DNA from: an uncultured Bacilli bacterium
Lineage (GTDB): Bacteria; Bacillota_I; Bacilli_A; RF39; UBA660
Assembly (NCBI GenBank): GCA_910587725.1
Contig: CAJUNG010000004.1
Location: forward strand, 1-50,846
Length of the DNA stretch: 50,846 nucleotides
Direction: 5' to 3'
The translations under genes and the position numbers were made by a program. The notes under the pieces were generated by a model. It was not told the origin of the DNA. It did not search any database and saw nothing but the letters and a program-made list of their open reading frames with translations. This document shows positions 43,536-50,846 of this stretch, piece after piece (within the stretch, counting starts at the first letter, position 1; each line of letters begins with the position of its first letter).

Positions 43536-45309
43536 AATTATCGAAATGATAGAAGAAAAAATTAAAGGTCTTACCTCTTCACCCTCTTCAAATGAAAAAC
43601 TACTTTTCCTTGCTTCTTTTCTAAAAAACAATCCTTGTGAGTTAGCTGAACTTTCAAACATTAATATCATCGACTTAACCATTGCTTATATTTGTACTAG
43701 TCCATCTAAATTAACGTTTCAAGAAATCAAACAATGTGTAGAGGAAAACAGGGATATGATAGAAAGGTTTTCCCCAGAAAAACAAAAAAAGATATTAAAT
43801 TATTTAGATCAAAAACTACGGCAAAACCCAATTATCAATTTTCCTGAACGCAAAATTGAAAAAACAGAAGCCATAAATTTCGATTCTCTAAGAAAATTAC
43901 AAAATAATTGCCCAGTAACCTTTTATAAGGCAACTGCCCTTGCTTATGTAGTTCGAGAATTACAATTTTTTCTGGATGAAAAAGAAGAACAAAATTTAGC
44001 CAATATTGACGGTGCCACGATAGAAATCGATAATAAAACTCACTGTTTTAATATTAAAAGAATAAAAGACGATTTAAGGGAAATTGAAATATCTTACCAA
44101 AAAGAGAAAAAACAGGAAAGAAAAGAACAAAAAGAACGAGCAAAAAAAATAAGCCATTATCAAGAACTCATCAAAATTTTACAAGAAGGAAAAAATAAAG
44201 AAATTACTTCTCTAAATAAAATCTTATCTCTGATAAACGAAGAAAGCGACAAATTAGAAATTCTAAGAAGTATTGCTCTCCATAATCAAAAACATCAAGA
44301 AACACTTTTAAAGGAGTATCAACATCTGTTAAAGAATTCCCAAAACCACTATCGTTCTTTATTAAAACGATATCATATTTCATTAGAAAGTCTAACAGAA
44401 AGAGAAAAAGCACTATTATTCCATCGCGAGATTTCTGATATAGAATCCATTTTAGAGGCATTAAACTCAAAAAAAATATTAAACCCATCACTATTTTTCT
44501 ACCTCTTAGAATATAGCGAATTAGACATCATCAAAAAGATTATGAATTATGTAGATGTAGGAATACTAGCAAAAAGTTTCATCGAAGAGCATCCTGAACT
44601 TTTTACAAAAGAATGCTTCTTGATTCTTTTAGACAATATCAATACACTACAAGAAAAAGAAATCAACCCTAAAATGAAAAAAGTAAATCAAAAAATCTTA
44701 ATCACTCCGCCATCACTTCTACAAAAAAATCTATCTTGGTTAGAAGAATATCATCTATTAGGAAATTTAAATAAAAATGAAGACCTATCCTTCCTAACTA
44801 TAGAAAATTTAGAAAGAAAAATTGATTTTCTTTTAGAACTCGGTTTAGAAGAAAGATTAAAAGAATCGCTCACTCTACTCAATAATGAAGAGCAAAGATA
44901 TTTACGTCTACGTCTTTTAAAAGATTTAAATATTCCTATCGAAGAAGATTTAGAAGAAGTTTTATCCACCAATCAATTTATGGTTCCCGATGAAGTACTT
45001 GAAAATTATATTGAGAATGTCGCTCCGATGAAAGTACCAATAACTGAATTATCTGAATCTGAACCAAATATATTAGAAAGAGTGCCTTCTCACCTTCCAC
45101 TAACCATAAATATCGGAAACTCTCTATTTTCCAAAAATAAGATTAGAAGAAATGCACAAAGATTGAGAAAAGCACTAAATCAAGATGTTTCACTGCTCAC
45201 CATCATCACTTTTGATACAATTCTATCAGAACAAGAGTGGAAAGATGTAGAAAAGGAACTACAAAGCAAAGAAACAGGAATGGAAAGTTTAATCTATAAA
45301 AAGAATTAA
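43522..45309 (+). CDS. Uncharacterised helical protein, 595 aa
   Basis: I do not recognise a family. No signal peptide or membrane helix is seen. It is almost entirely helical, K/E/L-rich, with a central charged stretch (about 185-215, EISYQKEKKQERKEQKERAKKISHYQELIKILQEG) and leucine-rich helical regions (LKEYQHLLKNSQNHYRSLLKRYHISLESLTEREKALLFHREISDIESILEALNSKKIL and LLDNINTLQEKEINPKMKKVNQKILITPPSLLQKNLSWLEEYHLLGNL) that could be helical repeats. The C-terminus includes NIGNSLFSKNKIRRNAQRLRKAL. The ATG sits behind AGAGAGGAG and overlaps the 331-aa gene, so the two are one operon. Confidence 0.7.
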   Translation: MEINKIIEMIEEKIKGLTSSPSSNEKLLFLASFLKNNPCELAELSNINIIDLTIAYICTSPSKLTFQEIKQCVEENRDMIERFSPEKQKKILNYLDQKLRQNPIINFPERKIEKTEAINFDSLRKLQNNCPVTFYKATALAYVVRELQFFLDEKEEQNLANIDGATIEIDNKTHCFNIKRIKDDLREIEISYQKEKKQERKEQKERAKKISHYQELIKILQEGKNKEITSLNKILSLINEESDKLEILRSIALHNQKHQETLLKEYQHLLKNSQNHYRSLLKRYHISLESLTEREKALLFHREISDIESILEALNSKKILNPSLFFYLLEYSELDIIKKIMNYVDVGILAKSFIEEHPELFTKECFLILLDNINTLQEKEINPKMKKVNQKILITPPSLLQKNLSWLEEYHLLGNLNKNEDLSFLTIENLERKIDFLLELGLEERLKESLTLLNNEEQRYLRLRLLKDLNIPIEEDLEEVLSTNQFMVPDEVLENYIENVAPMKVPITELSESEPNILERVPSHLPLTINIGNSLFSKNKIRRNAQRLRKALNQDVSLLTIITFDTILSEQEWKDVEKELQSKETGMESLIYKKN

Positions 45310-45396
45310 CGTTTGATAAGACCTCTTCTTGTTGTCAAAAAAAATAGAAGCAAGTCTCATTCCAAAACAGACACTAACATCAATGATAATCAAACG

Positions 45397-45438
45397 AAAA
45401 AAGATTGTCTCCTGTAACTTCAGGGTACAATCTTTTTT
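45397..45438. terminator. Bidirectional terminator between the unknown operon and ftsW
   Basis: A 12-bp stem (AAAAAAGATTGT / ACAATCTTTTTT) encloses an inner CCTG/CAGG pairing. Runs of A and T on its flanks let it act in both directions between the convergent genes. The rest of 45310-45508 is empty. Confidence 0.85.
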
Positions 45439-45508
45439 TCATACAATGTTAAAATCTACAACATTTCACTTTAAATTTTCTAGGAGTTAAAATTAATCAG
45501 AAAAATAT

Positions 45509-46591
45509 CTACTTTTTACTAATATTTAATAAAATCCCAATCGAAATCATGGTGATTAATAAACTACTTCCACCATAGGATAAAAACGGAAGCGTAACTC
45601 CAGTTACGGGAATCAAACCAATAACTACCATCAAATTCATTACTGCCTGAATCAGAATCTGAAAAACCATTCCAAAAGCTAAATACTTAGAAAAATCATC
45701 CCGTGCATGAAGCGCAATCTGAATACCACGATACAATATCAGAAGAAATAAAAAGGAAACAATTAAAACGCCGAGAAACCCAAATTCTTCAGAAATAATT
45801 GAAAATATAAAATCTGTTTGTGGTTCAGGAAGATAAAATTGTTTTTGTCTAGAATTTAAAAACCCTTGCCCTAAAAGTCCTCCAGGACCAATCGCATATA
45901 AAGATTGAATGATTTGAAATCCTGTTCCAAGAGGATCTTTCCATGGGTCTAAAAAGGAAGTAATCCTCTCCATCCGATAAGGAGCAACAACAATAAGGCC
46001 AATAATTCCAAAAACACCAAGTCCCCCAAGTCCAAGAAAGAATTTGACAGGAACTCCAGCAACAAACATCATCGCCAAAATACTAACGACAATAATCATA
46101 CCGGTTCCAAAATCTGGCTGTAACATGATAAGACCAAAAACAAGAAACAACATTCCTAAAATAGGAAAGACACCTCTTTTAATATTTTTCAAATCCTTTT
46201 GATTAAGCGCTAAATATTTCGCAGTAAAAATAATCAATCCCAATTTAGCAAATTCTGAGGGCTGTACGCCAAAAGAACCAATACCGAACCAACTTTGACT
46301 TCCATTACGAATACTTCCAATTCCTGGTATCAGGACAAGCACTAAAAGCAAAAGACAAACCCCGATAATCAGATTTGTCCTTTTAAAATACTCTTTATAA
46401 TCTATATTCGATACAAAATTCATTAGAATGATTCCTATAACAATAAATAATGTCTGTGTTTTTACATATTTAAATGCGTCTCCAAATTTATATTCTGCCC
46501 AAATACTAGAAGCAGAATATATCATGACAAGTCCGAATACAACAAGAAGGATACATGAAGTAAACAACAAAATATCTTTCTTTTTTTTCAA
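45509..46591 (-). CDS. ftsW: FtsW/RodA/SpoVE family peptidoglycan glycosyltransferase
   Basis: SEDS protein that polymerises lipid II into glycan with a partner class B PBP. 360 aa, about 10 membrane helices. Typical motifs: VFGLVMIYSASSIWAEYKFGDAFKYVKTQTLF (helix 1 region), GSQSWFGIGSFGVQPSEFAKLGLIIFTAKYLA, LMLQPDFGTGMIIVVSILAMMFVAG, GLLGQGFLNSRQKQFYLPEPQTDFIFSIISEEFGFLG and GVTLPFLSYGGSSLLITM. Start codon TTG behind GGGGGAAAGG. Context after mraY, and the dcw pattern, favour FtsW or SpoVE over RodA; which of the two cannot be told. It lies 22 nt after mraY. Confidence 0.93.
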   Translation of the reverse strand: MKKKKDILLFTSCILLVVFGLVMIYSASSIWAEYKFGDAFKYVKTQTLFIVIGIILMNFVSNIDYKEYFKRTNLIIGVCLLLLVLVLIPGIGSIRNGSQSWFGIGSFGVQPSEFAKLGLIIFTAKYLALNQKDLKNIKRGVFPILGMLFLVFGLIMLQPDFGTGMIIVVSILAMMFVAGVPVKFFLGLGGLGVFGIIGLIVVAPYRMERITSFLDPWKDPLGTGFQIIQSLYAIGPGGLLGQGFLNSRQKQFYLPEPQTDFIFSIISEEFGFLGVLIVSFLFLLILYRGIQIALHARDDFSKYLAFGMVFQILIQAVMNLMVVIGLIPVTGVTLPFLSYGGSSLLITMISIGILLNISKK

Positions 46592-46613
46592 AACCTTTCC
46601 CCCTACTCTTTAT

Positions 46614-47594
46614 CTACAACCAAACACCAAAGAAAATTCCTGCCATCGAAAGAAGAAGTCCAATTACCCAAAATAGTTTTACAATATCAATTTCTTTCCA
46701 TCCAAGTTTTTCAAAATGATGATGTACTGGGGTCATCAAGAATAATTTCTTATGAAATACCCTTAACCAGATGATTTGTAAAATAACACTAAGTGTTTCA
46801 AAAATAAATACACCCGCAACAACGGCAAGCGTTACTTCACGGTGGGTTAAAACGGCAATCGTAGACATTACTCCACCAAGGGCCAAGCTTCCAGTATCTC
46901 CCATAAATACTTTAGCAGGATAAGTATTAAAGACCAAAAATCCAACTAAACTTCCCACGAGAATAAAGGTAAAAAGTCCCATGTCTTCATAACCAACAAC
47001 CATTGAAATTAAACTAAAAGCAATAAATGCAATGGCCGAAAGTCCACCAGCTAAACCATCTAAACCGTCAGTTAAATTTACCGCATTACTTCCTCCAACA
47101 AGCAGGAATAAAATAAATAATCCATAAATCCAACCCATTTCAATATTGATATGTAAGGTAGAAATAATTAGTGCTGTCTGCCCTCCATTTTTCATATACA
47201 AAAAGAAAAAACAAAGCGCAAGAATCACTTGACCAATTAATTTTTGTACCTCCGTTAACCCCTCATTATTACCCCGACGAATACTTAAATAATCATCTAA
47301 AAAACCAATGAGTGAATAACCAATAAAAATAATTAAGACAATTCCCAAATTCGTCGTATAAGTAAGTCTTTTTGTCACTAAAAGTAGTAAAGTAACAAAC
47401 AATGTAGAGAGAATAAAAATTAATCCACCCATCGTTGGTGTTCCCTCTTTTTTTCTATGATTTTCTCCAACAAAAACACTAATTCTCTGACCGATGTGCA
47501 TTTTCTTTAACACAGGAATTAACACGAGACCTAAAAGAATTGAAGAAACAAAACCTAGTCCTAGTGCTAGTATCGACTTTGTTAAAATTAACAT
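46614..47594 (-). CDS. mraY: Phospho-N-acetylmuramoyl-pentapeptide transferase MraY
   Basis: MraY makes lipid I by joining UDP-MurNAc-pentapeptide to undecaprenyl phosphate at the membrane. 326 aa, about 10 membrane helices. Motifs: KKEGTPTMGGLIFILS, GFLDDYLSIRRGNNEGLTEVQKLIGQ, NAVNLTDGLDGLAGGLSAIAF (catalytic Asp pair region), NTYPAKVFMGDTGSLALGG and LMTPVHHHFEKLGWKE (histidine triplet). Ribosome site GGAAGGAAGG. Upstream of ftsW; murD, which usually lies between them, is absent. Confidence 0.97.
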   Translation of the reverse strand: MLILTKSILALGLGFVSSILLGLVLIPVLKKMHIGQRISVFVGENHRKKEGTPTMGGLIFILSTLFVTLLLLVTKRLTYTTNLGIVLIIFIGYSLIGFLDDYLSIRRGNNEGLTEVQKLIGQVILALCFFFLYMKNGGQTALIISTLHINIEMGWIYGLFILFLLVGGSNAVNLTDGLDGLAGGLSAIAFIAFSLISMVVGYEDMGLFTFILVGSLVGFLVFNTYPAKVFMGDTGSLALGGVMSTIAVLTHREVTLAVVAGVFIFETLSVILQIIWLRVFHKKLFLMTPVHHHFEKLGWKEIDIVKLFWVIGLLLSMAGIFFGVWL

Positions 47595-47748
47595 AATATC
47601 CTTCCTTCCTGTTTAAAATTATACTATAATTTTTCCTAATCTGTATCCATTAATTTTTCTATTGACAAAACTTTACAATTCACTATATGAATCAAGGGAA
47701 GAAAAAAGAACGAAGTGAGAAGGAAGAAAAAAGAAAATCAATCTAAAA

Positions 47749-49311
47749 TTAATTCTCTATTTCTTCAAAAATAAGTTTTTTTAAGTGAGCAAATTCTCCC
47801 TGATGAGTAGAATCACGATAATTAAACATAAACATAGGTCTTATATATTTAACTCCTGAACGAAAAGAATTAAATGATGCATTATTATAAGAAACACCAG
47901 CTATCGTAGAGGAATATGTCGTATAAGTATCTGTTAAAGTTTGACCATAGCGAAGACTAAAGTTATTACCCGCACCATCATAACTTTGAGAAACTTTTGT
48001 TCCACTCTTAATCTGACCTTCATTCCAAGGGGAAGATAGGGAAATCGCATGTTGATTCTTATCTAAATTAGCATTTTCATAAAGACCAGAAAACACATTT
48101 CTAGAATAGGTTTCAGGTAAATAAGTATAACCTGTCGAATCTTTATAATTCCAAAAGATAAATCCTCTAGCATAAGCAGGATTTAAAAGTTGCCAATTTG
48201 ATAAATCATTAAAATACACTATTGTATCCCCATCATTTAAATCTCTCGCTAAGGAAGTTAATGTATTATTGACATACATAATATAAGGAGCAGAAATCAT
48301 ATATCGATCAACATCATATTCTATAAATCCCACATAGTTTTTTCCCGTTGGATCATCTGTATACATATCTATCTGATACCTGTATTTTTTTGTTGAATCA
48401 ACAGGGATAAAAAGTGGCATTTGTGAAATTTCAAAGGCAAGATCGATTTTAAAATCATTTGTATCATCAACATATATAGCATTAGGAAAATGAACATTAC
48501 TGCCATATTCTCCATAGCCATTTTCAATGAGGTTCCGATAAAGCGGTTGATTACAAACATCATGATGATTTTCAACAATTTCTGCGTTTTCATAACCAAA
48601 TCTTTGAAACATACATAAATTGTGATTTAATCCCTGAAAAGCCACTCTTCCATCACTTTTGATATATACTGTTCCCACAATCTCATTATCTGGAAGTAAA
48701 ATTTTATCATTATCATTAGGAAGAGTTAAAGTTGTAGAAGAAGTCATTCCACTTTTTTGATAATATTTCTCACTATAAGAAACAATTTTTTTAATTTTTA
48801 ATTTATCTGTATCTCCAATACTTTTTGCAATTCTCATTCCTTGTGTAACCTCCAAATCATTATGAATAAGTCCTGAGGCAACCCCAAACTCAATCGTCAC
48901 GTTCTTATGAAGTGGATTTACAATAACGAGTTCTACCGTATTTGTACCATTTTTTTTAATAGAATCTTCCGCCAATTTAGAGGAACCTTCATAATTGAAA
49001 ATTTGAACATTATTTTTTTCCTCTGCTGACAATTCTGTAATAAAACGATAATATATTCCATACTTGGAATCTAAAGATTGATTATTCTGAATATCAAGGG
49101 AAATCAAAATATCATCATTTTCATGAATGGTCATTTGATTATTTTCTAAATTGTCACCACGTAAAGTAAAATCAAGTGTCCCTACAACAATATCAACAGA
49201 AGTATCGGTTTCTAGAACCTTTTTAAACCAAGAATAGGAAAAAGAAAGGGAAATAGAAATCAAAAATAGAATAGCAAATACAAAAATTAATACTCTTTTT
49301 TTCTTATTCAT
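47749..49311 (-). CDS. SipW-type exported surface protein, 520 aa
   Basis: N-terminal signal (KKKRVLIFVFAILFLISISLSFSYSWF) and a TasA-like continuation (LETDTSVDIVVGTLDFTLRGDNLENNQMTIHENDDILISLDIQNNQSLDSKYGIYYRF), but a more divergent version than the 389- and 634-aa proteins. The rest (about 150-520) is beta- and aromatic-rich with several Y/N/D motifs (LNDGDTIVYFNDLSNWQLL, GFIFWNYKDSTGYTYLPETY, FRSGVKYIRPMFMFNYRD) and two cysteines; no known domain recognised. The ATG overlaps the stop of the 89-aa gene (ATGA), so they are translated from one transcript. It lies upstream of mraY without a clear terminator. Confidence 0.72.
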   Translation of the reverse strand: MNKKKRVLIFVFAILFLISISLSFSYSWFKKVLETDTSVDIVVGTLDFTLRGDNLENNQMTIHENDDILISLDIQNNQSLDSKYGIYYRFITELSAEEKNNVQIFNYEGSSKLAEDSIKKNGTNTVELVIVNPLHKNVTIEFGVASGLIHNDLEVTQGMRIAKSIGDTDKLKIKKIVSYSEKYYQKSGMTSSTTLTLPNDNDKILLPDNEIVGTVYIKSDGRVAFQGLNHNLCMFQRFGYENAEIVENHHDVCNQPLYRNLIENGYGEYGSNVHFPNAIYVDDTNDFKIDLAFEISQMPLFIPVDSTKKYRYQIDMYTDDPTGKNYVGFIEYDVDRYMISAPYIMYVNNTLTSLARDLNDGDTIVYFNDLSNWQLLNPAYARGFIFWNYKDSTGYTYLPETYSRNVFSGLYENANLDKNQHAISLSSPWNEGQIKSGTKVSQSYDGAGNNFSLRYGQTLTDTYTTYSSTIAGVSYNNASFNSFRSGVKYIRPMFMFNYRDSTHQGEFAHLKKLIFEEIEN

Positions 49312-49577
49312 ATCATCCCTACTCTCTTATTGATTAGACGAAAATTAAATGGTTGACTTAGCATTTCTACTTCATCATAAACAGGTAAAGTATTATCAAT
49401 CGTAAAGTTATCATCTTCTTCTAAATCGATATCTAAATTTCCGACCGTAATCACTTGACGTCTTGTTCCATTAATCGTTACATTAATAAACGCATAAGTT
49501 ACACTTAAAAAGATAATAAAGATACTTGTTAAAAATACAGTTATTTTCGCGATTTGCTTTTTATTTTCTTTCTTCAT
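49308..49577 (-). CDS. Truncated SipW/TasA-type N-terminal module (89 aa)
   Basis: A signal helix (AKITVFLTSIFIIFLSVTYAFIN) and the camelysin-like start (GTRRQVITVGNLDIDLEEDDNFTIDNTLPVYDEVEMLSQPFNFRLIN) match the 389- and 634-aa proteins closely, but the frame stops after FRLINKRVGMI, where the others continue. The stop overlaps the start of the 520-aa gene, and the sequence just before that start is also that gene's ribosome site. It is therefore either a decayed or recombined gene, or a leader peptide. It has its own ribosome site (AGTAGG) and a G-rich promoter. Confidence 0.6.
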   Translation of the reverse strand: MKKENKKQIAKITVFLTSIFIIFLSVTYAFINVTINGTRRQVITVGNLDIDLEEDDNFTIDNTLPVYDEVEMLSQPFNFRLINKRVGMI

Positions 49578-49601
49578 TAAAATTCCTACTCTCTTAAAAA
49601 G

Positions 49602-49632
49602 CTTATACCCCTCCCCCAGGCGTTTTTGTCAA
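49602..49632 (-). promoter_or_regulatory. Promoter with a G-rich spacer for the 89-aa/520-aa pair
   Basis: On the minus strand TTGACA (49627-49632), 19-bp spacer containing CCTGGGGGAGGGG, TATAAG (49602-49607). The spacer also pairs with CCCCC upstream of the -35 (stem of 5-6 bp, 15-nt loop). The same layout (19-bp, G-rich spacer with CCTGG) is found at 27014-27044. Confidence 0.55.
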
Positions 49633-49648
49633 GGGGGATACCACATAT

Positions 49649-50846
49649 TTATGGTGCAAGCACGACGCGGAAAGAGAGATACGTATAGTCTTCACCACTA
49701 GAGGCATAAAACACAAAAATACCAGAACCAACACCATAGCTCCAAATTCCACCACGTACAAACCAAGGAGAAGCAGGATGGACAAATGATGCCAAATCCC
49801 CGTACCAACTTGCCCGGTATCTTGTCTTTCCATCTGGGTCTTTTACTGTTCCAAATGGTCCCATCTCTCGTGTTGCATCTCCAAGTAATCCTGTTTGATA
49901 TTTACTAGCATCCCCTACTATTGAATTGGAATATCGATTATAATATTTTTCCCATTTACTATTTGTAAGGAAATCACTATAAATATTGGTTATCTCACTA
50001 TTTTCTCCTACGATATTTGCATTAATATTGTATCCCATCACGTATTCCCAAGACCCACCTGACATATCATAAATTCCACTGATATTTCCAGTTGTACTTG
50101 CCGTATATCCAGTCGGTGTATTATAGGGTTGTGTAACATCAGCAGTCGTTCCATTTAAATTACCTGGAATACTTGTTCCATTAGTATTATATCCCAGAGT
50201 TGGTTCCGAAATAGAGGCATATCCAGTCTTATATGAACTGTTGTTGTTATTTCTTACACTCATACTACTTCCATATTTCGAGTGTTGTAAGTATGCTACT
50301 GCTCCCCATTCGGTGTTTTTCATCATATGACTTTCATCACTTCTTAAATAATCGTAACTTGCCTTGAAAGCATTCCCAACCGTAATATTTCTCCAACTAT
50401 AAACGTTTGGTTTGATCTGTAGTTTTTCTGGAGCACTAGAATTAACTTGTGCGGTTTCTGTTGAGGTTGCTCCTTTATATCCTGTCTCAAACTTTCCTAC
50501 CCAGAATCCATTTGTATCAAATGAAATAAATGCTGGATGCGTTAACCAACTTCCTGTAGTTGTTCCTATTGATTTTGCTGTCTCTTTATTTTCAAATTCG
50601 ATTTCTATCTCTTTTACTCGATTTTCTATTGTAGTTAAACCTGTATATATGGTATCATTGAATATTTTATATTTGTATCTTGGTATCCAGACAAAGTATG
50701 ACTCTATATTGTCTTCAGGGATTATCTCATTATCTGTATAATCGATAGACTTATCTAACAATACTACGGCATTCGCCCATTCTTTATTCGTGTAATCATA
50801 CCATTTTTCATAGATACTTGCTTTATGGACTGTTCCGTCATTCTCA
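49649..50846 (-). CDS. Partial surface protein with formylglycine-enzyme/C-type-lectin-like domain; DGR-target-like C-terminus
   Basis: The frame is open to the right edge, so the gene is partial; visible C-terminal part about 398 aa, beginning ENDGTVHKASIYEKWYDYTNKEWANAVVLLDKS. A TTG at 50761 is only an internal codon. Features of FGE-sulfatase/C-type lectin folds: SYFVWIPRYKYKI, FWVGKFETGYKG, MKNTEWGAVAYLQHSKYG, IYDMSGGSWEYVMGYN and the C-terminal SPWFVRGGIWSYGVGSGIFVFYASSGEDYTYLSFRVVLAP. The last part (49673-49747) has only 12 adenines in 75 nt and 21 of 25 codons end in a pyrimidine; it is followed by a GC-rich 20-mer (49653-49672). That resembles the variable region and initiation site of a diversity-generating retroelement. 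No reverse transcriptase is in the window. Confidence 0.75.
   Translation of the reverse strand, partial: ENDGTVHKASIYEKWYDYTNKEWANAVVLLDKSIDYTDNEIIPEDNIESYFVWIPRYKYKIFNDTIYTGLTTIENRVKEIEIEFENKETAKSIGTTTGSWLTHPAFISFDTNGFWVGKFETGYKGATSTETAQVNSSAPEKLQIKPNVYSWRNITVGNAFKASYDYLRSDESHMMKNTEWGAVAYLQHSKYGSSMSVRNNNNSSYKTGYASISEPTLGYNTNGTSIPGNLNGTTADVTQPYNTPTGYTASTTGNISGIYDMSGGSWEYVMGYNINANIVGENSEITNIYSDFLTNSKWEKYYNRYSNSIVGDASKYQTGLLGDATREMGPFGTVKDPDGKTRYRASWYGDLASFVHPASPWFVRGGIWSYGVGSGIFVFYASSGEDYTYLSFRVVLAP
49673..49747 (-). other. Candidate DGR variable region (VR) of the lectin-like gene
   Basis: Twenty-five codons between WFVRGG and FRVVLAP. Adenine on the coding strand is 12 of 75, unlike the A-rich coding strand elsewhere, and 21 of 25 third positions are T or C. 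A TR-templated variable region, copied from AAY codons with adenine changes, would look like this. Confidence 0.4.

Noticed and set aside
47662..47689. Plus-strand TTGACA-16-TATATG promoter-like sequence facing into the minus-strand 520-aa gene
   Set aside because: The -10 box is poor and no gene follows. It could drive an antisense RNA, but there is no further support.
49609..49637. CCCCC/GGGGG hairpin next to the lectin-like gene as the DGR hairpin
   Set aside because: The stem is only 5-6 bp with a 15-nt loop, and the same bases form a promoter spacer. DGR hairpins have longer stems and small loops.
1..50846. tRNA genes, rRNA, riboswitches and CRISPR arrays
   Set aside because: Looked for T-loop motifs, rRNA signatures and regularly spaced direct repeats by eye; none seen. 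A covariance-model scan was not possible.
1..50846. Mycoplasma genetic code (TGA as tryptophan)
   Set aside because: Tryptophan is encoded by TGG and several genes end cleanly at TGA with the next gene's start overlapping it (ATGA at 38374-38377 and 49308-49311).

Overview
The window looks like a chromosomal segment of an AT-rich, Gram-positive-type bacterium, most likely an uncultured gut Bacilli/'Tenericutes'-like lineage (RF39 or a relative). This assignment is inference. Reasons: low GC; Gram-positive peptidoglycan genes (mraY, ftsW/spoVE-type, murG, murB, divIB-type ftsQ); sporulation-type hydrolases (SpoIID, SpoIIP, a SleB-like protein); strong AGGAGG ribosome sites with frequent TTG starts; and many surface proteins with SipW/TasA-type N-termini. 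TGA is used as a stop (e.g. higBA and T4SS genes), so the genetic code is standard and not mycoplasmal. No tRNA, rRNA or CRISPR array was recognised.

Layout, left to right. 0.09-6.7 kb: a SpoIID-like protein, an oversized sigma-70 factor, a lone tyrosine recombinase and an unknown protein, all on the minus strand. 6.8-7.8 kb: a SleB-like wall hydrolase on the plus strand. 7.9-11.3 kb: ftsQ-murB-murG and frr. 11.3-15.9 kb: spoIIP, a small membrane protein, a giant prepilin-like protein and a membrane protein. 16-18.4 kb: popT(DUF368)-uppP-ZIP, an undecaprenyl-phosphate recycling operon with a metal transporter. 18.5-20 kb: a HigB-like toxin and a HigA/metallopeptidase antitoxin with a clear promoter and palindromic operator. 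20.2-25.7 kb: a P-type ATPase, an MFS-like transporter, an unknown membrane protein, a GNAT and a rhodanese. 25.8-27 kb: a SipW-type surface protein. 27.1-39.7 kb: a T4SS-like operon (VirB2-like, VirB6-like, VirB3/PrgI-like, a small TraC-like protein, VirB4, a SpoIID+NlpC/P60 hydrolase, a lipoprotein, VirD4 and a membrane protein) with no relaxase in the window. 39.9-42.5 kb: a surface protein whose start is separated from its body by a 10-G tract, then an IS-like remnant. 42.5-45.3 kb: a two-gene operon of unknown function. 45.5-47.6 kb: ftsW and mraY. 47.7-50.8 kb: more SipW-type proteins and a formylglycine-enzyme/C-type-lectin-like protein whose C-terminus resembles a diversity-generating retroelement target; it runs off the right edge.

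The theme is the cell envelope: peptidoglycan precursor synthesis, lipid-carrier recycling, wall-cutting enzymes, a transenvelope secretion or conjugation machine, and a family of exported proteins that appear built to vary (homopolymer tract, G-rich promoter spacers, retroelement-like hypervariable tail). The gene order mraY-ftsW ... murG-murB-ftsQ on one strand suggests one dcw cluster split by about 35 kb.
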